DNA of 64,000 nt. It comes from Streptomyces lasiicapitis. GTDB taxonomy: Bacteria > Actinomycetota > Actinomycetes > Streptomycetales > Streptomycetaceae. The DNA lies in the NCBI RefSeq assembly GCF_014646335.1, contig NZ_BMNG01000012.1, positions 60,906 through 124,905 on the forward strand, in the 5' to 3' direction. A model generated the notes under the pieces. It had not been told where the DNA came from, made no database searches, and worked only from the letters and a program-made list of their open reading frames with translations. The position numbers and the translations under genes are program-made. Of this stretch, positions 18,032 through 26,031 are shown piece by piece. Every line of letters begins with the position of its first letter. Positions within the stretch are counted from its first letter, which is position 1.

Positions 18032-18700
18032 ATGACCGATACGCACCGCCCCGCGCCCCTCCCGGACCCCACCCCCCTCCCCCGCCTCGCCCGCGCCCTG
18101 AGCCGCCTGTCACCGTCCTGCGGACCCGTCCGGCTCGTCGCCGTCGACGGACACGCGGGCTCCGGCAAGTCGACCTTCACCACGCGACTGGCCGAAGCGC
18201 TCGGCGGAGCACCGGTGCTGCGGCTCGACGACATCGCCAGCCACGCCGAGCTGTTCGACTGGACGGAGCGGCTGCGGCGGCAGGTCGTCGAGCCCCTGAC
18301 CCGCGGCGAAACGGCGCACTACGCGGCGTACGACTGGCACGCACGCCGCTTCGGTCCTGCCGACCGCCCCCTGCCGGCCGACCCCGTGGTCCTGTTGGAG
18401 GGTGTCGGCGCGGGCCGCCGGATGCTACGGCCGTTCCTGGCGGGGCTGCTGTGGATGGACCTGCCCCGCGAGGCGTCCTGGGCCCGCGGGCGCCGACGCG
18501 ACGGAGAGGCACTGAGCGGCTTCTGGGACGGCTGGGAGGCCGCCGAGCGGCGCCATTTCGCCGAAGACCCGTCCCGCCCCTTCGCCCAGGTGCTCGTACG
18601 AGAGTTGCGGGAGGGATACGAGGTGCTGGAGGGGCCCGACGGGACGGCAGCACTGACCCAAATCGTCACTCAGGGTGAAGGTCCGTCGGCAGTGCGCTGA
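18032..18700 (+). CDS. Uridine-kinase-like P-loop kinase
   Basis: 222 residues. The Walker A motif VDGHAGSGKSTFTTRLAEAL lies at about 38-57, followed by LRLDDI (Walker-B-like Asp) and YDWHARRF, then VVLLEGVGAG and LLWMDLP. This is the layout of the uridine kinase/phosphoribulokinase superfamily in actinobacterial proteins labelled uridine kinase or (d)CMP kinase-like. The substrate is unproven. ATG start; no close upstream ribosome site beyond GGCTGACCGGCG. Divergent from the C39-like gene. Confidence 0.75.
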   Translation: MTDTHRPAPLPDPTPLPRLARALSRLSPSCGPVRLVAVDGHAGSGKSTFTTRLAEALGGAPVLRLDDIASHAELFDWTERLRRQVVEPLTRGETAHYAAYDWHARRFGPADRPLPADPVVLLEGVGAGRRMLRPFLAGLLWMDLPREASWARGRRRDGEALSGFWDGWEAAERRHFAEDPSRPFAQVLVRELREGYEVLEGPDGTAALTQIVTQGEGPSAVR

Positions 18701-18759
18701 ACCCTCACAGCCCTCCTTCCGGACCGCGTGGCCAGTTTCCGCGAGTGCCCCAACTCTGC

Positions 18760-18789
18760 TTGACCGAGGGGCCTTACAGGACTTACGTT
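18760..18789 (+). promoter_or_regulatory. Promoter of candidate small RNA
   Basis: TTGACC (18760-18765) and TACGTT (18784-18789) with an 18-bp spacer. Transcription would begin near 18796, about 60 bp before a strong terminator. Confidence 0.5.
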
Positions 18790-18795
18790 CTCAAT

Positions 18796-18866
18796 GTGCG
18801 GCCTTTCGGGTCGCCCACAGACGCGAAGCCCCCGGTTGTTCCCCCGTGATCGGGGGCTTCGTTCTG
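18796..18866 (+). ncRNA. Candidate small RNA (about 70 nt)
   Basis: A self-contained unit: the promoter at 18760-18789, a short transcript, and a perfect 11-bp terminator hairpin at 18824-18861. A small inner hairpin (GCGGCC...GGGTCGC region) precedes the terminator. It could instead be an attenuated leader of the ATPase gene that starts 300 bp later, or simply the terminator of the kinase gene at 18032. Nothing else was recognised in the 464-bp gap 18701-19164. Confidence 0.4.
18824..18861 (+). terminator. Strong intrinsic terminator
   Basis: CGAAGCCCCCG and CGGGGGCTTCG pair perfectly over 11 bp around a 16-nt loop, followed by TTCTGCCCTT. Confidence 0.85.
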
Positions 18867-19164
18867 CCCTTCACCCCTCCGCTTCGGACGCCACGAGCCG
18901 CCGATCGCTCACCCTGGGTCACCATCGGGCCCCTCCCTGCCCTCGGCTCCTCCGGGCCCGCGCGCGCCCACATCGGCGATCCAAACGCCGCCGCACCCTA
19001 CGGCCGGACGCTCCCACGCAGGTACGATGCATCTCGGTGCGAATTCGGACGACTGCTACGGCGCACCGAGTCAACTCCCGTCCGCAGCACGGCGGTTCAG
19101 CTCAGTTGCCGGCGGGCACCGGCCCGGTGGTACACAAACGGGGGCACGGTTTGTGGGGGACGTG

Positions 19165-21036
19165 ATGGACTTCGGCACGCAGGGCGCCACCGCCCCGGCC
19201 GACCTCGCCTGGCTGCGGGGGGTCGACGCCTACACGATGGGCGCCTATCCGCAGGCCGAGGAGGAGTTCCGGGCCGCGGTGCGCATGGACCCGGGGATGG
19301 CCGACGGCTGGCTCGGGCTGCACGCACTGCGCATCGACACGACGACGGCGCTCCTGCGGATGTTCCAGCACCGCGACCGCTTCGGCGAACAGCGCGCCCG
19401 GCACGTGCGCACCCTCAACTCCTGGTACTGGCTCGGCTGGTGGGTGCAGCCCGTCCTGGAGTCCACCCGCGACCTGCTGCTCGCGCACGCCTCGCACTGG
19501 CTGGACGGCCGCCATGTGCCCGAGCTGGACCGGGCACTCGCCGGACTGCCGCCCGTCGACGCCGACGTGCAGGTGCGCTTCCTGCACGCCTGCCGCGCCT
19601 ATCTGGTCAAGGACTGGGAGCAGTTGGTGCGGCACACCGACCCGCTCATCGACGACGCGATGCTCGGCATCGAGGCGGGCCTCTTCGGCGGCATGGCACG
19701 GGTGCGCCTGGAGATGTACGGACAGGCCGAACCGCTGCTCTCCGCCGCCCTGATGCGCTGCCGCAGCGAACAGCCGCAGCGCAAGGAACTGCGCTACTGG
19801 CTCGCCCGCGCGCACGAGGGCACCGGCCGCTCGGCCGCCGCCCTGCCCCTGTACCGCGCGGTGCACCGCGTCGACCCCGCCTTCATGGACACCTCCGCGC
19901 GCCTCGACGCGATCGCCGAGGGCGACGGCTACGACGAAGGCACCGACCTGGCCGCGATCTCCCTCACCGGCATCGGTCAGGACGCACTCGACGGACCCGA
20001 CGGCGTGGACGCCCTGTTCGGCGCCGAGGGCCGCGACCTGAAGGTCACCGAGCCCGAACTGCCGCCCGGCGGCGGCCCGTCCGAGGCCGACACGGTGCGC
20101 GAGAAGGCCGTCATCCCGATCAAGCCCGCTCCCCCGCAGCTCCCGCCGGGACCCACCGACCCCGCCCTCCTGGAGCAGGCGCTCGCCGAACTGGAGCGCA
20201 TGGTCGGCCTCGAACCCGTCAAACGCCAGGTCAAGGCGTTGTCCGCGCAGCTCAACATGGCGCGCCTGCGGGCCGCGCAGGGCCTTCCGGTGCAACCGCC
20301 GAAACGACACTTCGTCTTCTCAGGACCCTCCGGCACCGGCAAGACCACCGTGGCCCGGATCCTCGGCCGGGTCTTCTACGCCCTCGGACTGCTCGGCGGC
20401 GACCACCTCGTCGAGGCCCAGCGGGCCGATCTCGTCGGCGAGTACCTGGGCCAGACCGCCGTGAAGGCCAACGAACTCATCGACTCGGCGATCGGCGGCG
20501 TCCTCTTCGTCGACGAGGCGTACTCCCTCTCCAACTCCGGCTACGGCAAGGGCGACGCGTACGGCGACGAGGCCCTCCAGGTGCTCCTCAAGCGCGCCGA
20601 GGACAACCGCGACCACCTCGTGGTGATCCTCGCCGGGTACCCCGAGGGCATGGACCGGCTGCTCGCCGCCAACCCCGGACTCTCCTCCCGCTTCACGACC
20701 CGCGTCGACTTCCCCTCGTACCGACCCCTCGAACTCACCGCCATCGGCGAGGTCCTCGCCGCCGAGAACGGCGACGTGTGGGACGAGGAGGCGCTCGACG
20801 AACTGCGCTCCATCAGCGGGCACGTGGTCGACCAGTCGTGGATCGACGAGCTGGGCAACGGAAGGTTCCTGCGCACGCTGTACGAGAAGAGCTGCGCCTA
20901 CCGGGACCTGCGGCTCTCCGGGTATCCCGGGGCGCCGACCAGGGCCGACCTGTCGACGCTGCGGCTGCCGGATCTGATGCAGGCGTACGGGGAGGTCCTC
21001 TCGGGGAGGGGACCGACCGACCCTTCGGGGATCTGA
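19165..21036 (+). CDS. EccA/CbbX-like AAA+ ATPase with TPR region
   Basis: 623 residues. The N-terminal 270 residues are helical and TPR-like (AYTMGAYPQAEEEFRAAVRMDPGMADGWLGL; RYWLARAHEGTGRSAAALPLYRAVHRVDP). After a Pro-rich linker (about 310-330) comes one AAA+ module: Walker A GPSGTGKTT (387-395), Walker B GGVLFVDEAYSL, sensor VILAGYPEGMDRLLAANPGLSSRF. This is the domain plan of EccA, the cytosolic type VII secretion ATPase, and of CbbX/SpoVK. No other ESX gene is in the window. ATG at 19165; an in-frame GTG one codon earlier is equally possible after GGGGGA. The stop codon lies inside a 24-bp tandem repeat. Confidence 0.82.
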   Translation: MDFGTQGATAPADLAWLRGVDAYTMGAYPQAEEEFRAAVRMDPGMADGWLGLHALRIDTTTALLRMFQHRDRFGEQRARHVRTLNSWYWLGWWVQPVLESTRDLLLAHASHWLDGRHVPELDRALAGLPPVDADVQVRFLHACRAYLVKDWEQLVRHTDPLIDDAMLGIEAGLFGGMARVRLEMYGQAEPLLSAALMRCRSEQPQRKELRYWLARAHEGTGRSAAALPLYRAVHRVDPAFMDTSARLDAIAEGDGYDEGTDLAAISLTGIGQDALDGPDGVDALFGAEGRDLKVTEPELPPGGGPSEADTVREKAVIPIKPAPPQLPPGPTDPALLEQALAELERMVGLEPVKRQVKALSAQLNMARLRAAQGLPVQPPKRHFVFSGPSGTGKTTVARILGRVFYALGLLGGDHLVEAQRADLVGEYLGQTAVKANELIDSAIGGVLFVDEAYSLSNSGYGKGDAYGDEALQVLLKRAEDNRDHLVVILAGYPEGMDRLLAANPGLSSRFTTRVDFPSYRPLELTAIGEVLAAENGDVWDEEALDELRSISGHVVDQSWIDELGNGRFLRTLYEKSCAYRDLRLSGYPGAPTRADLSTLRLPDLMQAYGEVLSGRGPTDPSGI

Positions 21037-21089
21037 GCCACGCCCTCTCCGGGGATCTGAGCCACGCCCTCTCCGGGGATCTGAGCCGC
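21027..21089. repeat. 24-bp tandem repeat spanning the ATPase stop codon
   Basis: Units at 21027-21050 and 21051-21074 are identical (each starts GGGGATCTGAGCC and ends CCCTCTCC), and 21075-21089 is a partial third. The ATPase ends Gly-Ile-stop inside the first unit (GGGATCTGA), so further copies lie just beyond the gene. Confidence 0.9.
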
Positions 21090-21207
21090 ACCACCCGAGC
21101 GCAGCCGGAGCCGCCGGGCCGATTTGTCATCCGTTCGAGGCGTTTGGGCGCAACCGCGTTCGGATCCGGCGCCGGGTCCGGGAATCTTGCCGTGAGGGAA
21201 GGACGCG

Positions 21208-23253
21208 GTGGGGGTGCGGACGGTGACCACCTGGCTGGCATGGGGTTTCTTCGCCGCCGTGGCGGCCGCGGCGGGCACGGGCGTGGGCCTGTGGATGGAG
21301 TGCGGGCTCACTTTCCGGCTCGCGGTCGACAGCTTCCTGGTGACCGACGTCGCGCTGGCCGCCGTCTTCGCCGCCTGCGGCGTCCCCATCGCCTGGCGCA
21401 GGCCGCACAACCCGGTGGGCTGGCTGCTGCTCTGCGGCGGCGCGGCGCACGCCGTGACCGTCATGGCGGTCGGCCTGCTCGCGCTTGGGCTGCGGGACGG
21501 CTGGAGCGAGTCGACGCTGCGCGCCCTGGTCACCACGGCCCTTGCCGCCTGGCCGCTGGGCCTGCGTCTGTTCGTGCCGCTCGCGCTGCTGCTCTTCCCG
21601 ACGGGCCGTCTTCCGGGTCCCGCCTGGCGCCGCGTCGCCTGGGCCACCGGCGCGGTCGGCGCGCTGTTCTGGCTGTGGTGCGCGACCACGCCTCTTCCGT
21701 ACGCGGTCGGCGGTCCCGTCGGACACCTGCACGTCCTGTCGGTGCCCGCGCTCGAACCGCACCGCTATCAGATCGTCCTCGCGGGCATCTTCGTACCGAT
21801 GCTCGTCGACCTCACCGCGCTGATGGTCCGCTACCGGTGGGGCGACGACCTGCTGCGCCGCCAGTTGCTGTGGCTGATGCTCGCCGGGCTGTGCGCCGTG
21901 CCGTGGTGGCCGCTCGGCATGCGGGCGGAGGCGCTGCAGGTGCTGATCATCGCCCAGCCGGTGGCGATGGCCGTGGCGATACTGCGGCCCCAACTCCTGG
22001 ACATCCAGTGGGTGGTCTCGCGTGCCCTGCTCTATCTGGTGCTCTCGCTGTCGGTCCTCGGCGTGTACGCGGGCGTGGTGCTGTTCCTCGACCGCGTGCT
22101 GCGGGACACCTTCCACCTCGGCGGCGCCGCCCTTGTCGCGGTGGGCGTCGCGATCGCCTTCCATCCGGTGCGGGCCCGGCTGCAGCGGCTCATCGACCGG
22201 CTGTTGTACGGCGATCGCGGTGACCCCGTGCGCGCGCTCGACCGGCTGGGGGCGCGGCTCTCCACCGAGTCCGGCCTGGACGGGCTGCTGCTCGCGGTCC
22301 GCGACGCGCTGCGGCTGCCGTACGCCGCGTTCCGCCTTGAGGGCCGGGCGGTGGCCGCGTCCGGCACGGAGCGGCCCGGCAGCCTGGTGATCGCGCTGCC
22401 CGCCCCCGGCACGAAGGAGGCCGAACTCGTCGTGGGCACCCGCCGCGGGCAGGCCCGCCTCGACGCGGAGGACCTGCGGACCCTCAGGGCCCTCGTGGTG
22501 CCGCTCGGGGTCGCCGTGCGGGCGACCGTGCTCTCCGCGGAACTCCAGTCGTCGCGGGAGCGCCTGGTGTCGGCCCGCGAGGAGGAGCGCCGACGGCTGC
22601 GCCGCGATCTGCACGACGGGCTCGGCCCCACCCTCACCGGCCTCGCCTTCACCACCGACGCCGCCCGCAACCTGGTCCGCTCCGATCCCGACACCGCCGA
22701 GCGGCTCCTGGACCAACTGCGCGGGCACGCGACCGGCGCGATCGACGAGATCCGCCGCCTCGTCGAGGGCCTGCGCCCGCCCGCGCTCGACGAGTTGGGC
22801 CTCGTCGCCGCGCTCACCCGGCAGGCGGAGCGCCTGAGCCACCGCGTCGGCGGGGCGCCGCTCGCCATCACCATCGACGCACCCGGCAGGCTCCCCCCGC
22901 TTCCCGCCGCCGTCGAGGTGGCCGCGTACCGCATCGCGACGGAGGCGCTGACGAACGCCGCCCGGCACTCGCGGGCCGACCACGCCCTGGTGCGGCTGCG
23001 CATCGACCACGCGCTGCGCGTCGACGTCACCGACAACGGCGGCCCGTCCGCCGTCCCGTGGCAGCCCGGTGTCGGGCTTTCCACGATGGCGGAGCGGGCC
23101 GCCGAACTCGCCGGCCGCTGCCGGTCCGGGCCCGGTCCGGAGGGCGGCGTGGTCAGCGCCGTCCTCCCGCTGAGACCGGGCCCGCGCGAGGACGCCCCCG
23201 TGCGTCCCCGTGACGGGCGGGCTGCCGGCCCCCTGGACCGGCAGCCGCCGTGA
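21208..23253 (+). CDS. Membrane sensor histidine kinase (NarL-type partner)
   Basis: 681 residues. The N-terminal 290 residues hold about eight to ten membrane helices (VTTWLAWGFFAAVAAAAGTGVGLWM ... VLSLSVLGVYAGVVLFLDRVL). A GAF-like segment follows (about 345-440). The dimerisation/phosphoacceptor helix is HisKA_3 (EEERRRLRRDLHDGLGPTLTGLAF, His469), then a HATPase_c domain with the N box IATEALTNAARHSRA and the G1 box VDVTDNGG. GTG with a GAGGGAAGGA site. Its likely partner is the LuxR-type regulator at 24085, the same strand but 830 bp away. The signal is unknown. Confidence 0.9.
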   Translation: MGVRTVTTWLAWGFFAAVAAAAGTGVGLWMECGLTFRLAVDSFLVTDVALAAVFAACGVPIAWRRPHNPVGWLLLCGGAAHAVTVMAVGLLALGLRDGWSESTLRALVTTALAAWPLGLRLFVPLALLLFPTGRLPGPAWRRVAWATGAVGALFWLWCATTPLPYAVGGPVGHLHVLSVPALEPHRYQIVLAGIFVPMLVDLTALMVRYRWGDDLLRRQLLWLMLAGLCAVPWWPLGMRAEALQVLIIAQPVAMAVAILRPQLLDIQWVVSRALLYLVLSLSVLGVYAGVVLFLDRVLRDTFHLGGAALVAVGVAIAFHPVRARLQRLIDRLLYGDRGDPVRALDRLGARLSTESGLDGLLLAVRDALRLPYAAFRLEGRAVAASGTERPGSLVIALPAPGTKEAELVVGTRRGQARLDAEDLRTLRALVVPLGVAVRATVLSAELQSSRERLVSAREEERRRLRRDLHDGLGPTLTGLAFTTDAARNLVRSDPDTAERLLDQLRGHATGAIDEIRRLVEGLRPPALDELGLVAALTRQAERLSHRVGGAPLAITIDAPGRLPPLPAAVEVAAYRIATEALTNAARHSRADHALVRLRIDHALRVDVTDNGGPSAVPWQPGVGLSTMAERAAELAGRCRSGPGPEGGVVSAVLPLRPGPREDAPVRPRDGRAAGPLDRQPP

Positions 23254-23396
23254 CCGGCGGCCCCCTCAGCCCCGGCGCCGGTGCCAGTGGCTGCACCGGC
23301 GCGAGGGCCCGTCGCCGCGCGGACGGCCGCGCCAACAGCCCTGGCGCCGCCATCCGTTGCCGCCTCCCCCGAGAAGCGGGCAGGCGCGGCGCGGTC

Positions 23397-23585
23397 TCAT
23401 GGCAGGTACCACCCCTTGTCGCCGCCGATCGGGCCGTACGAGGTGCTGGCGGGCGGCGCCGGGGCGCCTGGTCTCTCCTCCGGCCGGTGGCCCGCCCCGG
23501 CTGTCCCTGCGGTGAATGCCGCTGACGGCGAGCCGGTGACCGGAGTGGTGGTGGCGTACGGGGTCTGGGTCTTGCAGTGCTTCAT
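23397..23585 (-). CDS. Small ORF (62 aa) between kinase and regulator
   Basis: Starts MKHCKTQTPYATTTPVTGSP and ends YGPIGGDKGWYLP. ATG is preceded by GAGGAAGG at ideal spacing, the main evidence that it is translated. Thr/Ser/Pro-rich N-terminal half, Pro/Ala/Gly middle, no hydrophobic segment, a single Cys. The short, leader-like layout with a distinct aromatic C-terminus would fit a modified-peptide precursor, but no maturation enzyme is adjacent, so that is speculation. It is antisense to nothing conserved, convergent with the kinase and divergent from the response regulator. Confidence 0.4.
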   Translation of the reverse strand: MKHCKTQTPYATTTPVTGSPSAAFTAGTAGAGHRPEERPGAPAPPASTSYGPIGGDKGWYLP

Positions 23586-24084
23586 GGGGAGTCGGCCTTC
23601 CTCAGTCGTGGTCGGCAGTCGTGGTCGGCGCGAGGGGCATGGCTGCCGCGGATGAAGGGCTGGGCGTCCGCCACGGCGGTGGGCGAGGGGCCGGCCACCG
23701 CCGTGGGGACGGCGCCGGCCGGTGCGGCGCCGAGTGCGCCCGCGAGGGCGCAGCCAGGTGGGGTGCGGCGCGCGGCTGGGCCGACGTCGCCGCCGACCGG
23801 CCGGGCCCGGGGAGAGACCGGGCCCGGCCGGGGAGCGCCTCCGCAAGGAGGAGCCCCGCTGGGCCTCAGCGAGGGGAGAGCCCCGCTGCTCTGCCGTGAC
23901 CCACAGCGTGCCGCTCGCGCACCCCCGCAGGTCAGGGCGCGTGGCCCTCACCGGGGCGGGAAGACCTCCCGGTCCGGGCGGGTGCAGGCACCCGGGACAA
24001 GGAGGGTCCGCCCGGCCGACGATGGGTAGATACGGGCGGACACCGCCCACGACCTCGTGCCGACCTGCTGTGGGGAGCCGCGCC
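23586..24084. other. Gap between small ORF and response regulator
   Basis: 500 bp of very GC-rich sequence. Open frames exist on both strands but are Arg/Pro/Gly-rich and lack ribosome sites and recognisable domains. The plus-strand frame from 23652 (starting MKGWASATAVGEGPATAVGT) keeps GC-rich third positions for a while and cannot be fully dismissed. No clear promoter for the regulator was identified. Confidence 0.4.
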
Positions 24085-24765
24085 TTGACGACGCACGCCG
24101 AGTCCCCGGAGCTCGCCGAACTCACCGTGGTCATCGCCGACGACCATCCCGTGGTGCGCGGCGGGCTGCGGGCGCTGCTCGGCTCCATCGACGGCATCAC
24201 GGTGGTCGGCGAGGCCGCGGGCGGCAGGGACGCGGTGCGCGAGACGCTCCTTCACCGGCCGCGGGTCCTCGTCGTCGACCTGGAGATGCCCGACCTGGAC
24301 GGGGTGTCGGCGACCCGCGAGGTGGTGGCGGCGGCGCCGGAGACGGCCGTCCTGGTCCTGACGATGTTCGAGGACGACGAGTCGGTGTTCGCGGCGATGC
24401 GGGCGGGGGCGCGCGGGTTCATCCTGAAGGGCGCGGGACAGGACGAGATCGTCCGGGCGGTACGGTGCGTCGCCGCCGGAGAGGCCATCTTCGGGCCGCG
24501 GATCGCGCGCCGGGTGGCCGAGTGGATGTCCCGCCCTGCGGACGCGGCGGCGTCCTCGCCGTTCCCGGAGCTGACGGTCCGCGAGCTGGAGGTGCTCGAC
24601 CTGATCGCGGCGGGCATGGCCAACCCGGCCATCGCCCGCACACTCCGGCTCGCGCCCAAGACGATCAGCAACCACGTCTCGGCCATCTTCATGAAGCTGC
24701 GGGTGGCCGACCGCGCTACGGCGATCGTCCGGGCGCGGGACGCGGGGCTCGGGCGCAGGTCCTAG
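24085..24765 (+). CDS. LuxR/NarL family response regulator
   Basis: 226 residues. The receiver domain begins at about residue 10 (LTVVIADDHPVVRGGLRALL), with the phospho-acceptor Asp65 in VVDLEMPDLDG, Thr in VLVLTMFEDDE and Lys in RGFILKGA. The C-terminal LuxR HTH is LTVRELEVLDLIAAGMANPAIARTLRLAPKTISNHVSAIF in layout (about 155-195). The TTG at 24085 has a GGGGAG site 7 nt upstream; an in-frame GTG at 24070 has none. It is the probable partner of the kinase at 21208. The last codons run into a 36-bp tandem repeat. Confidence 0.9.
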   Translation: MTTHAESPELAELTVVIADDHPVVRGGLRALLGSIDGITVVGEAAGGRDAVRETLLHRPRVLVVDLEMPDLDGVSATREVVAAAPETAVLVLTMFEDDESVFAAMRAGARGFILKGAGQDEIVRAVRCVAAGEAIFGPRIARRVAEWMSRPADAAASSPFPELTVRELEVLDLIAAGMANPAIARTLRLAPKTISNHVSAIFMKLRVADRATAIVRARDAGLGRRS

Positions 24766-24772
24766 TCACCTC

Positions 24773-24880
24773 CGCACGCGGGGCTCCGGCGCGGGCCCTG
24801 GCCGCCCCCGCACGCGGGGCTCCGGCGCGGGCCCTGGCCGCCTCCGCACGCGGGGCTCGGGCGCGGGCCCTGGCCGCCTC
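24773..24880. repeat. 36-bp tandem repeats after the response regulator
   Basis: Three 36-bp units begin at 24773, 24809 and 24845, each containing CGCACGCGGGGCTC and CGCGGGCCCTGGCC. A truncated fourth starts at 24881 (CGCACCCGCG), and a diverged copy overlaps the end of the regulator gene (around 24737-24764). The period of 36 bp keeps any frame open, but no start codon with a ribosome site leads into it. Confidence 0.9.
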
Positions 24881-24939
24881 CGCACCCGCGACCGGTGGGC
24901 GGGGGCGCGCCGCAGCCGCCCCGCACCCACCGCCTCGCC

Positions 24940-26031
24940 TCAGCCCACCAGCTCCTTCCCCCGCAAGTCCCCCGCGCTCCCGCTCCCCGGAGCCCGCGGC
25001 ACGGCCACCCGGTGCGCCGGATCCCGTACCTCGCCCACGAGGAGTTCGAGCACGTCCTCCAGGGCGACGAGGCCGAGCACCTTGCCGGAGGCGTCGGCGA
25101 CCTGCGCCAGGTGCGTCGCGGCGTGCCGCATCACCGTCAGGGCGTCGTCCAGGGGGAGTTCGGCGCGCAGCGTGGTCATCTGGTGCCAGATGTGCTGCGG
25201 CACCGCGCGGTCGGTGTCCTCCAGGTCCAGTACGTCCTTCACGTGCAGGTAGCCCATGAAGGCGCCGTTCTCCGCGCGGACCGGGAAGCGGGAGTAGCCC
25301 GTGCGGCCGGTGAGTTCGACGACCTGGGCCGGGGTGACCGACGGGCCGACGGTGACCAGGGACGCCCGGTCGAGCAGGACGTCCGTCACCGGGCGCGAGC
25401 CCAGCTCCAGGGCGTCCTCCAGGCGCTCCTGCGCCCGCGGGTCGATCAGGCCCGCCTGGCCCGCGTCCTCCACGAGGCGGCCGAGCTGGACGCTGGTGAA
25501 GACCGCCTCCACCTCGTCCTTGGGCTCGACCTTGAAGAGCCGCAGGATGAGGCGGGCACAGGCGCCGAGGGCCACCGTGACCGGGCGGCACAGGCGGGCG
25601 AACGCGACCAGGCCCGGGCTGAGCCACAGCGCGGTCCGCTCGGGCGCCGCCATCGCGAGGTTCTTCGGGACCATCTCGCCGATGACGAGGTGGAGGAAGA
25701 CGACGACGGCCAGCGCGATCACGTACCCGAGGGGGTGGATCATGCTCTCGGGCAGGTGCGCCGCGTGGAAGAGTGGTTCGAGCAGCCGCGCCACGGTCGG
25801 CTCCGCGACGGCGCCGAGCGTCAACGAGCAGATGGTGATGCCGAACTGGGCGGCGGCCATCATCTGCGGCAGGTGCTCCAGGCCGTACAGCACCTGGCGT
25901 GCCCGCGCCCGCTGACCGGCCAGCGGCTCGATCTGACTGCGCCGCACGGACACGAGCGCGAACTCGGCCCCCACGAAGAAGCCGTTGGCGAGCACGAGCA
26001 GAAGAGCGAAGAGAAGTTGCAACGCACTCAT
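24940..26031 (-). CDS. CNNM/CBS-domain membrane protein (HlyC/CorC family)
   Basis: 363 residues. The N-terminal CNNM transmembrane domain spans residues 1-165 (LLFALLLVLANGFFVGAEFALVSVRRSQIEPLAG; GEMVPKNLAMAAPERTALWLSPG). A CBS pair follows at about 190-340 (ELGSRPVTDVLLDRASLVTV; GYSRFPVRAENGAFMGYLHVKDVL; VLGLVALEDVLELLVGEV). It lacks the CorC_HlyC C-terminal domain of its upstream partner. These proteins are linked to divalent-cation (Mg2+/Co2+) export. Its ATG overlaps the stop of the upstream gene (ATGA), so the two are translationally coupled and may form a heterodimer. Confidence 0.88.
   Translation of the reverse strand: MSALQLLFALLLVLANGFFVGAEFALVSVRRSQIEPLAGQRARARQVLYGLEHLPQMMAAAQFGITICSLTLGAVAEPTVARLLEPLFHAAHLPESMIHPLGYVIALAVVVFLHLVIGEMVPKNLAMAAPERTALWLSPGLVAFARLCRPVTVALGACARLILRLFKVEPKDEVEAVFTSVQLGRLVEDAGQAGLIDPRAQERLEDALELGSRPVTDVLLDRASLVTVGPSVTPAQVVELTGRTGYSRFPVRAENGAFMGYLHVKDVLDLEDTDRAVPQHIWHQMTTLRAELPLDDALTVMRHAATHLAQVADASGKVLGLVALEDVLELLVGEVRDPAHRVAVPRAPGSGSAGDLRGKELVG

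Noticed and set aside
21027..21089. Possible CRISPR or attachment site
   Set aside because: These are pure tandem copies with no spacers, no integrase and no tRNA nearby.
18675..22223. A very long open frame across the ATPase and kinase region (over 1,100 codons)
   Set aside because: It is out of frame with two well-recognised genes, is Arg/Pro/Ala-rich with no domains, and is explained by the scarcity of stop codons in very GC-rich DNA.
23397..23585. Lasso-peptide precursor
   Set aside because: Asp is at position 6 of the putative core and not 7-9, and no B or C maturation enzyme is nearby.
24773..24880. Possible CRISPR array
   Set aside because: The 36-bp units are directly adjacent with no unique spacers, and no cas gene is present.
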